Shown here: piece by piece, positions 25,805 through 37,800 of the stretch
Layout: the number at the start of each line of letters is the position of its first letter
How positions within the stretch are numbered: the first letter of the stretch is position 1
Assembly (NCBI GenBank): GCA_033980235.1
Contig: CM067069.1
Span: 35,000,992-35,064,991, forward strand
DNA: 64,000 bases
Reading direction: 5' to 3'
Origin: Diadema setosum
Taxonomy: Eukaryota > Echinodermata > Echinoidea > Diadematoida > Diadematidae
Made by a program: the position numbers and the translations under genes
The notes under the pieces: generated by a model
Told to the model about the DNA's origin: nothing
The model's input: only the letters and a program-made list of their open reading frames with translations
Database searches by the model: none

Positions 25805-28800
25805 CATGATGGACCCCTTCACCAAAATTGTGCTATGCTCTTGGAGAGAACAAAGAAAGTAGAAGAGCTGTACAAGAGCTGTGGCCATTTCACTCATGGG
25901 ACCTCGAAGCTATTTTCTTGCATTTAACACAGTATGTATAACACTGCTTGAATGGACTTACTGTTCATAAAACAGCAGCATCCTTCCCTAGTTGTAAGGC
26001 AGATACACCACTTACCAGGTCAGCTAGAGTAAATGTCGCTGATGATTCCAGACATTACTTTGTTTTGTCTTTATGCAGAATAATGTTACATTTCACTACT
26101 AATGTGTATGTCCACTGAATTTCGTATCAGGACTCTTTGGCCTGAATTCACTAAGATAGTGATTAAATCCATGATTTTAAAAATTTACCCCATGGACAAA
26201 AACAAGTGAGAAATAGGTGTACCTTTCATTTGCCTGTATCAGCTTACATACATCATGGGTTGCCTGTACGTCTACACATGCACGTTTACGCAAATGAAAT
26301 TTGCATACTGCATGCGCCATATACTTAGTGATTCTTATTTTTCGTGAATTGGGACTTTCAGACAATTTTGTGAGTGGTTGATTTCATGATTGTGGAGTCC
26401 AGTACTGAACAGAGAAATGTATGCATGCACATCACATTCGTGACAAGATCAGATATAATATTTTCGCGTATTTTTGAATTTGTGAATAGCACCTGACTCG
26501 CAAAACTGGCAAAAATAAAAATCTCACAAATTATTTGGTTTATACAGTAATTCATTGGCTAATTTCAAACTCCATTTGTGTATATGGGCCTTTGAGTAAA
26601 ACTGTTAGTGCAAACAAATTAATGGGCAAACCTACATTGTGCCTCATGTTGGGATGGGCGTGTGTTCGCAGGAAGCGTAAGATCTGTTCGGCAGTGATTC
26701 CACTGGAAATGGCTTGCTGAACACTCTCCCTGGTTAGCGCCCCCACAGACAGATTTGGGAATCTGTGGATGACAGAGACAATGTCATCATATTATCTTAT
26801 TCAGACTAAACATGGACGGTTATATATTTCAACTTATCCTGCATCTTTGTAATTATTACAAATCAATATATCTGTACAATGTATGCTCAAAAACAGTAGG
26901 TTACTAATCCGTTGAGGACGGGCTGATTTTGCTACAACACACATTTCCCATAGACACCTGCCCGAGTATACTTGGGAATCATCTTTAACAGGCTTATATT
27001 GTATTCTCGTACTGCTTTGAAACAAACGATTCATTATTTTGTACTTTCTTTATGAAATTTTTCCTCTTCTTTGTTTCAAATATCATTATCATCGGATCAC
27101 TGTCATAGATATTGAAATATTAAACCAAAACCTGACTCTATCAAAATTATCATACAGGCTACTTCACTTTCAGTGTGAACTTATTCTTGACTATGCTTTT
27201 TCATGTATGATTAAATGTCATGGAGAAAAATGAAATCCTGTCATATTCATGGTTTGAATCTAAAATCTCTAACCCCCAGTATTCATCTTAATGTTCTAGA
27301 CTGAACAAGCTAATTTAGCTAAATGAAGTGACAACGAGATGACATTTTCATAAATTATAAGATTATGTTTTTATAATATACATGTACTTGGTGTCTCAAA
27401 TCATCATAACAATTATCACAATTGAATACCTGAACATAAAAACGACCCAAGTCCATTACAGAAAATTTAGGAAAAACAGAAATCATTAAATAACTTCCAA
27501 ATGTCTTTAGTTGTTGTTTTTTTTTCAGATAGTGGAACGTTATTTATACAAATTTAAATGTAAAAAATTCATTCGATTGATTATCTATCTTTGCATGATT
27601 TCGTAAAAGGGCCAAATTAAAGACGATAGCCAAATTTGGACTTGGGTCGTTTTTAAATTCAGGTATTCAATTCCATAATAGGAGTCTATTGTATAACAAC
27701 AACCACCATGACACACCTGTAGAGCATAGAACAGAAGAGACCCAGGATCTCAACTTGTAAGTCAGAGGCTGTGTAGGCGTAGACACGGTAGTTGGTTTCC
27801 ACGATGATGAATCCTTCCCTGTGGTCGTCCTTCACCATCCCTGAGACACCTGGGAGATAAAAATAACAACATCAACAGCGATAGTCATCCCTAGTTGAGA
27901 GGTGTGATGGTATTATGCCTCAAGGGTAGGGCCTAGTTCCAGCTGATGCAGAATTACTGTCAGAATGTCTCGCAACTATCAAACATTCATTAATAAATTT
28001 AGTCACAAACAGGCGTCTTCTCCAAACCTTAATATCAAATGACGTTATCAGGATAGACCTGCATACACTTAGGTCCAAAGATGTTTAACAAACAAATGTA
28101 ATCATTGCAGCTGTTTCAACCATATTCACAGGGTATATCATATATCTTCTGTAACTTTTAAATGGCGGATAAGATCTGAAACATACAACTTCAATATCTA
28201 ACATGGATCTTTGCAAAACATAGAATGTTCCTATAATATTCTTTACATATTCTGATACGAAGAGTGTCAACAACTACTAGACACATTATAAGGACCAATT
28301 CAAAATTTTTAAAGGAGATGACCCTGATCAAGTTACTCGTCTTCAGTCAGTTTTGAAAAAGTTTTCAAAATCTCTGACACGACTTTACCTGATGCAATGT
28401 TGATTGCTAATCTTGTTGGATAATACCGCATGGACTTCCTCTGCACAGAAAGCATTATAAATCAAAGAAATGAATGAAAACATATGACACATTCTACACA
28501 AACACTCGTATGATATTTTCTTCTAATTCTATTTCCTTCTACACGACATTAGCAGAGCAAAAAATCAGATGGTTTTGGGGCTTCCTTCAACATGACTGTT
28601 TCAAGTGCACTTCCACATTCATGTATTTTGATCGCTGAGTAGAAAAAGAATCAAAATCACTCACAAAACATGAATATTTTCACAAAAATACAAGGATTTG
28701 CACATCAATTGACAATAGACAGTGTAAAATGAGATGAATAAAATTTAGTATCTAACATAAAAGGTTTGAGTATGTTTGTTAGTTTTTTACGATAGAATTG

Positions 28801-31800
28801 CCCATATGATAGTAAATCTATTGTTTCAATGTTTTAATCATTAAAGTTGAAATCAAGCTTTAGTTTTTAATTGTTGCTGTCACCCTTTTGGCAATCAGAA
28901 CAATTTAAAGGAGAATGTATTTCCATTGTTTGTCTTACCTTTCTCTGGAAGACAAGCCCTAGCTCTCGTAGATGTTGTAGAAAGTGAAGCTCTGGTTCAC
29001 TCATTCCTTCTGATGAATAATCCTTGTCAAAACATGAGAAAAATAATAAAAAGACAAAGTGAACGTCTATCAATCCATCAGCTGAACTTTCCAGATAAAA
29101 CAAAGTCTATGTGCAGCAGTACTATGACATACTCATCATTACTCACTTGGTATTGACGACATCACCACGCAAACTAACAGTTGGCAAGATTAATCAAAGT
29201 AATTATAGAAAACAATACAAAGTACATAACATGCAGATATTCTTTACTTGCTGCATAAATTATTTACTTTTATAATAGGACACTTAGTCTGGGTGCCAAA
29301 GCCACTTTTTGGGCCCAACCTTGTTTTACCGTCCACCCAATGTTTTTTGATGGTTTTACCCTATTTCGGGGGTGCTGAATCCGAATCTGGATGATGCAAC
29401 TCTTGCATCCTTGAGGGTTTTGAGATATTCAAGATGGCCACCAAAATGGCCGCCAAAACCGGAAATTCCCACGTATTTCCTTCTAAATGGTGAGATATTG
29501 AAAAAAATTGATGGATTTACCCTATTTCGAGGGTGCTGAATCCGAATCTGGATGATGCAACTCTTGCATCCTTGAGGATTTTGAGATATTCAAGATGGCC
29601 GCCAAAATGGCCGCCAAAACCGGAAATTCCCACGTATTTCCTTCTAAAAGGTGAGATATTGAAAACAATTGATGGTTTTACCCTATTTCGAGGGTGCTGA
29701 ATCCGAATCTGAATGATGCAACTCTTGCATCCTTGAGGATTTTGAGATATTCAAGATGGCCGCCAAAATGGCCGCCAAAACCGAAAATTCCCACGTATTT
29801 CCTTCTAAATGGTGTGAAATTGGAAATAATTGAGGATTCTCCCTATTTGGAAGGCGCTGAATCCGAATCTGGATGATGCAACTCATGCATCCATGAAGTT
29901 TTTGAGATATTCAAGACGGCCGCCAAAATGGCTGTCAAAATGGCCGCCAATTAAAACCGGAAATTCCCACGTTTTTCCTTCTGAATGGTGAGAAATTGAA
30001 AACAATTGATGGATCTACCCTATTTCTATGGTGTTAAATCCGAGTCTGGATGATGCAAACCTTGCATCCTTGAGGGTATTGAGATATTCCAGATGGCCGC
30101 CAAAATGGCCGCCAAAATGGCCGCCAAAATGGCCGCCAATCAAAACCGGAAATATCTATGTATTAGCTTTTAAATGGTGAGAAATAGAAAACAGTTGATG
30201 GTTTTACTCTATTTCGAGGGTGCTGAATCCGAATCAGGATGATGCACCTCGAGATAGTCAAAATGGCCGCCAAAATGGCCGCCGAGACGGAAACTCCAAT
30301 GTATTTCCTTCTTATAAATGGTGAGAAATTGATAACAATTGATGTTTTTCGCCAATGGCACAGTTTGAACTTGCTGTATATACAGTGAAACCAGCTGTAC
30401 TGGATATCTTTGAGTTGGTACGATACAAGTGTGCCAGCAATAATTAACCCTTCAAGACTACAGATGCGGTTGAATAATTGCAAGATTACACAGTTTCATC
30501 TACATATAATGGATAAGTTTTGAACTCTAACAATTAATGGACAAGACATGTTCATCTTAATCATATTGTGATAGTGATGTAGAGAAGTGTACTGAAATTA
30601 CCCAACATTACCTGAATCCATGGGCATTTTTAATCTCTTTATCCTTGAACACTCAAATTGGTTATTTGATTTATATTTGTGGTCTTGATGACATTGTTGA
30701 AGACACGAGTGGGACATTTTTATTGTTATGCTTCAATTTTTTCTTCAATATGATGTAACATTACGTATGTATATATGTATATTTATAATCTATTACAAAC
30801 AGACACGAGGGGACGGACAAATCACAGGTAACGCGCCTTGGAAAAAAAAAAAACAACTAAATAAAAATCAAACGACAACATGGAAGGTAATAGTTGATAA
30901 TCCAGTACTTACGAATATCATAATCGCTCAGAGTGCTTTTAAAATTACCCTTATTGATATCTACTATAGTGGTCATGGATGCAACCATTTCCAATGACCT
31001 AATCAGAATATGCGACAAGTTTCACTAGAATACGAGGCGAGACTCGTCAGAATACAAGACAAGTTTCAACAACAAATACCAACATGCCACAATTTAATTT
31101 TACTCTGTTGATAGCCGAAAAGGATTAACTTTACATCTATGGAGCCATATTATTGGAGACCACAAGTATTATTTCATAGCAATTATGCATAAATACATTT
31201 TCAATCGTATCTTTCTTTGCGTTTGTAGGTTTAGTATGATGTCAATATCACTTCTTCTTTTTTCCAGTACGTGTTAAAGTTCCGTTTGAGACATATCGGA
31301 ATATGTCAGTATATTACAATACCATTGTGACTGTCATTTTGACTTTCAAAAAATGTTGGCTGATTTGACAAATTCGCTCAACTGAGTTGAATTCAAGAAT
31401 ACGAATTATTGCTTTTCACCCTGCATGGGTTTAATCTCCCGCTTCGCGTTGGAGCACAATACTTCACCATTTCAGTATATGAACATGTTAAGGAGTTTCC
31501 GTTCATACAAGACATTTATAGATGTCCGAAAACCTTCAAAGACCTTCAGCACCCTCGAAATAGGGTAAGACCATCAATTTATTTTAAAAATTTTACCATT
31601 AAGAAAAAATATATTGACATTGGAATTTCTGCCACTAATTTTGGCTGTCATCTTGGACGTCTAAAAACCCTAAAGAATGGACGAATTTCAACAACCAAGT
31701 TTCGAGGGTGCTGAATAGGGCCTAAAATTTACCAATTTTTGACAGTTATTTTGGCGGTCATCTTGGACATCTCAAAACCCTTAAAAAAGAACACGACAGC

Positions 31801-34800
31801 TGCATCAACCAGGTTCGGATTCAGCACCCTCGAAATAGAGTGAAACCGCCACTTGTTTTCAATTTCACACCATTTAGAAGGTAATATAGGGCTCACATGG
31901 AAATTTTCGTTTTTGACGGCCATTTAGGGGCCATTCTGGCGGCCATCTTTATTATCTCAAAACCCTCAAGGAAGTAAGAGCTGTATACTGGAGCTTCAAA
32001 TTCAGCAAACTCAAAATAGTGTAAAACCACCAACTGTTTTATATTTTACACAATTTAGAAGGAAATAGGGGTTCTACATATGAATTTCCGTTTTTCGCGG
32101 TCATTTTTGGCGACCATCTTTATCACCTCAAAACCCTTAAAGGGAAGGTAAACCCAAAGAACAATGTGGATTGAGTGAAAGCAGCAACATCCGTAGAACA
32201 CATCGGTGAAAGTTTGAGGAAAATCGGACAATCGATGCAAAAGTTATGAATTTTTAAAGTTTTGGTGTTGGAACCGCTGGATGAGGAGACTACCAGAGGA
32301 TATGACGTATGAGTGGACAACAATACAAAGAAAATATAAAGGAAATTCAACAAAAATTCACTTTTCTAGAATTATGAAAAAAACAATGGACCAAACGCTT
32401 TCAGAAAGCAGGGGGAATAATTGCTACCCTTAACATATATCAACATCAAGTTGATGGAATTTGTAATGTTCATGAAAAATGGATTTTTGCAGAATTTTCT
32501 TTTTCTTGGTATTGTTGTCCACTCATACGTCATAACCTCTAGTAGTCTCCTCATCCAGCGGTTCCAATATCAAAACTTTAAAAATTCATAACTTTTGCAT
32601 CGATTGTCCGATTTTCTTCAAACTTTCACTGATGTGTTCTACTATTGTTGCTGCTTTCACTCAATCCACATTGTTCTTGGGGTTTATCTTCCCTTTAAGG
32701 ATGCAAGAGTTGTATCCTGAGCTTCGGATTCAGGACACTCAAAATAAGATAAAAACCACTAATTGCTTTCAAATTGTCACCATTTAGAAGGAAATACATG
32801 GGAACTTCCGTTTTGGGCGGCCATTTTAACGGCCATATTGACTATCTCAAAATCTTCAACAATGCAGGAGTTGCACCATCTAGATTCTGATCCAGGGGCA
32901 CCCTCGAAATAGGGTAAAAAAGTCAATTGTTTTCAATTTCTCACCATTTAGAAGGAAATACGTGGGAATTTTCGGTTTTGGTGGCCATTTTGGCAGCCAT
33001 CTTGAATATCTCTTAAAACTTCATGGATGCAAGAGTTGCATCATCCAGATTCGGATTCAGCACCCTCGAAATAGGGTAAAACCATCAATTGTTTTCAACA
33101 TCTCACCTTTTAGAAGGAAATACGTGGGAATTTCCGGTTTTAATTGGCGGCCATTTTGGCGGCCATCTTGAATATCTCTAAAACTTCATGGATGCAAGAA
33201 TTGCATCATCCAAATTCGGATTCAGCACCCTCGAAATAGGGTAAAACCATCAATTGTTTTTAATTTCTCAACATTTAGAAGGAAATACATGGGAATTTCC
33301 GGTTTTAATTGGCGGCCATTTTGGCGGCCATCTTGAATATCTCAAAAACTCCATGGATGCAAGAGTTGCATCATCCAGATTCGGATTCAGCACCTTCCAA
33401 ATAGGGTAAAACCATCACTTGCTTTCAATATCTCACCATTTAGAAGGAAATACGTGGGAATTTCCGGTTTTGGCGGCCATCTTGGCGGCCATCTTGAATA
33501 TCTCAAAACCCTCAAGGATGCAAGAGTTGCATCATCCGGATTCGGATTCAGCATCCCCGAAATAGGGTAAAACCATCAAAAAATATTGGGTGGACGGTAA
33601 AACAAGGTTCAGCCTCTGGCACCCAGACTAACTTGAATTTGAAAGGAAGACACAACAGCATTATTAAAATAACTGCCAAGGTAGGAATTTTTTCTTGCAG
33701 GCGAGTTGCGAGAAAATATTAGTATGTTCTCACTGATAAAAACTACATAGTAATACAGTGCACTCCAGTTACAAAGAATCTTTGGGACCAGCAGTTTTCT
33801 TTTGCTACAGTACATCTAAATTTTGTTATAGCTGAACAGATCAGCACATAAAGATATATAGATGATGACTATGGAACCAGAATTTTTACTTCGTTTAACA
33901 AAAATTTCTTTATAACCGTGTTCATTATAATGGGAGTGTACTGTATCACAAATACTGTCTTTTGATATGGATGCTTTTTCTATCATCTGGTCAAGCACTA
34001 TTCTTAACCCGTTGAGAACTGACTGATTTTGCTACAACATGCATTTCCCATAGACACCTGTCCGAGTATACTCGGGACTCGTCCTCATTTCTCCAAATAT
34101 AATCCCATTAGCTGATCATCTTACTTGCTTATTCAACACATTTTTTTTTTCACTGTGTTGTGTTATACTGTGTGACGTTTTGCTTGTATACATATAATTT
34201 GTTTGAGGAACACAAATCTTGAATCACAAAAAGGGTGTGGGGCAGTAATCTCATCATCCACTCACCTTGCCAAGAGTAGAGAAGCTGAGCTGAAAGAGGA
34301 AGGACAAGGCATCAACAATGTCTAGCCCCCTCGCTTGGGCAGTCTCCAGGTATTGCAGCATGAAGAACCAGACCTGGGAGGGTGTGTCCAGCAGAAGGAA
34401 CTGGAACCCTGCGGGTGTGATGACCAATCCGCCCTCATCTTCTTGTCTGCAACAAACATTGGAATCCAAGCCAAGTGCGTATTATAGGGAGAAAACACAC
34501 GTCTCTTAATCTTCTCATGATATATTTTCCTTTTACAAATTCAATTTCATCAAAGGTGAAAGGAATGTACAGAAATATGACGTACACATACAAAATAGTA
34601 AACCTGCAAAACAGTACAATTTACATAACAAATAATCCACTATCACACGAAGATGGTTCTCCAATCACTGACTGGCATCAGGATAAGTCATATAATATCG
34701 AACAACAATTTTCCTTGTATACATTCCCACTCTCTCTGTGTAGCGTGAAGTAAAATCTCCTTAGAGGAATACATTCACTCAAATAGATAAAGAACAAATT

Positions 34801-37800
34801 CTCCTTGAGAGTAATAAGAGGTCATTTTTGTTATTGCTGAGAGGTGGGAGTGGGGAAGGGGTGGTTTAAATAACTTACAATCTCATGAGGCCAGAATGTT
34901 GGAGGACCATGGCGATGTCACGACTCAAGATGTCAACAGCTTTTCCCGACCCAACCAAGAAGTGAAGAACACACTGGTGAAGAGGAAATCAATGATTAAA
35001 GTATTATATGTGATTGCCTGAGTCAAGTCACAAGACTTCAAGTTATTTTGGTATGTAATCCAATTTGATGAAGAAATGCAGGTATGCACATCAACACAAT
35101 AATGAAAACAGTTTAGAAAGTGAAAAAAAAAAGACGACATTGCACTGCAGTGCAGAACACTGAATCTGTAGTACAACAAAAAGATAGTGTTTCATCAATG
35201 CCTCTTTCAAAAGCAGACATACCTTTTTTCTTGGTTGTAAATGACATTCAAAGATGAATAAGGTTGAAGTTTCTTTACATTCTAATCTATAGACCACATA
35301 TCTGGAAAAGAGCTCATTTACACTGTACAATATGAATCTGCAGGTGGACTCATTTTATATGTGTGGAGTCATTAGAGATAAATCATTTTGTGATGTATAC
35401 AAACGCTGTGATGCATGCAATGTCAGAGATACTTCAAAATGTTAACAAAGATATCTCAAGAAACAATACTTCTAAAACTGATTTAAAAAGATGATGGCAG
35501 GACCCTTTAATTACTAAAGAGGTTCAACCATTACCCTTGCTTGGAAAGGAAATGGATAGTTTGTCAAGGTATGAAACACGGATGGGAAGGGTCCCTTCAC
35601 TAACCTCCCACCGCTCCATGGCATACTTATCCAGGGCTGCTGTGTCTTTGACTTTCTTATCCTTCCCACCTTTTCCACTGATGGCCCAAGGTGTCCCCCT
35701 GGAAAAGAGCAAGAAAATTTGCGAGGGGCCGGGGGAGGGGAACAGAAAAAAAAAAAGGAGAGAGAGAGAGAACGGAGAGAAAATATGCAGAAGGAAATTA
35801 TTTGGGGATGCAAATATACATGTAGGAAATTCAGAAATTTAAAGTGAAACAGAAGTAGTATCATTCTGATAGAACTAAAAGAAAAAAAGTGGTTTACAAA
35901 TTTGTACGTGTATCTATGCATACAAAAATGTATACAGACAAATGAGAGAAAGTGACACGTCCACCTTTAACCTTGCTATATACAGCTATGACCTTGTAAC
36001 CCCTGCTCTACAGCCCTCTTAATCACTTGTTTTTCTTAGCCCTATACTATCCTTACCCTTAAAAAAAAAAAAAACTAGAAATGTCGCTACGGCGACTGGT
36101 GTATGCCTCCGCCATAATGCATGGTTCTCCTAATAGGTCTATAGTACAATGTCTTGACAATGTGTGATGATAGTTTCACACAATTGGCAAAATATTAAAA
36201 TGACAGGTTTGCCACAAATGTGCCGAATGTTCACTTTCCTAGAACTAGGTTCAATTGGATGAATGATTAAAACGTCAGAGTGCAGGTATTTGGGGGAACT
36301 GATGATTTTCACTTGACTTTTGACCCTTTTACAAGTTTATGCATTGAGTAATTTTCAAGGTATTGAGAAAAAGTATAATTTCAGTATCAAATGGTAAAAT
36401 AGTATTATCGAAACCTGGCCTTTGACCTTTGACCCCATGGTTCCAAAGAGAATCACTGTTAGGTAGAACATGCATAAATATGTAAGTTTCATGACAATAC
36501 CTTGAGTTACTTTAGAGATATGGAGGAAAAAGTGCAATTTAGCACTTTCACTTGACCTTTGACCTTTTGACCTTTGACCTTTTGGCAACAAACTTCCCAC
36601 AGAATATATATTGGGTTATACATGCATACATCAAGTTTTAAAAAAAGTCCTTCAGGCATTGCATAAATATAAGGAAAGTAGTTATATTTTGAGGAGTTGA
36701 CCTTGACCTCTGACCCCTGACCTTTGACCCATGACCCCCAACTTCCCTAGATAATCACTGCCCATCGGTACAAGCATACATACTAAGTTCCATGAAGATA
36801 CCTTGAACCATTTGCGAGATTTGCGAGATATGGAGAAAAACATGAAATTTCAAATTTTTTTCACAAAATAACCTGTGACCTTTGACCTTTGACCCTGTGA
36901 CCCTAAAATCCACACAAAGTATCATCCCCCAAGGATATACCCTCATACCAAGTTTGATGCAAAACCACCACACGGTTCTTGAGATATTGACAAAAACAAA
37001 ACGGGACGGACGGACGTACGGACGTACGGACGTACGGACGGACGGACGACCCGAAAACATAATGCCTCCGGCCACTTCGTTGGCGGAGGCATAAAAAAAA
37101 AAAAAAAAATCAGTTCTAAGCTTTCCTTCCAGCCCCTTTTTTTCACTTTGCAATTCATTTTTAGTCTAGTACTAAGAAACAGGACTTATATGAAATGTCA
37201 GGTCTCTCAACTGCCCATTCTCAGTACTTTCTTATTGTGTAAGATGCAATTTATAAGACAAGCAGTCTCAATAGCAGACATAGCTTGGAATTTTCAAACA
37301 AGCCAAATGGTTGCCTATCTTGTCCAGTGAGTGCTAATGAATATTCATGAGGATTGCTTGACATCACACTCACTAACCCTAAACCTCTGGGCTCTGTTCT
37401 ATCCGATGTGCCCAGTCCCATGATCTCTTTGTGTCTACTCACTGCAATCATGAAGCTAACCTTACCAAAGTGTTCGACAGTCTTGTGGCATTAATTCAAT
37501 TTCATAAGGGCAATTGAAAACAGAAGCCATGTTAAGCCAAGCCTTAGGATATTGGTGGGATTTAGCTGCGGTTAACCACAAGAAATTGCACTGGGCTATG
37601 GCAACATTTGGCAGTGAGAAGAGACCTTAAGCAATTCATCATTGTGGGATTATATCCACACTCGTGACAAACCACAGACAAATTGCATTTCAAGCAACAC
37701 AAAATAAAACAAATAAATTTCTAAAAATATAGCCTGGATTCATTCTGCTTTCCTGGGCCACACGGGGGCTGAGTCAAAGTAAAAAAAAAGTCTTCTTTTT

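Noticed and set aside
29281..33640. CRISPR-like or satellite array interpretation
   Set aside because: Units are long and contiguous without unique spacers, arranged in two opposed arms with TIRs in an animal intron; not a CRISPR.
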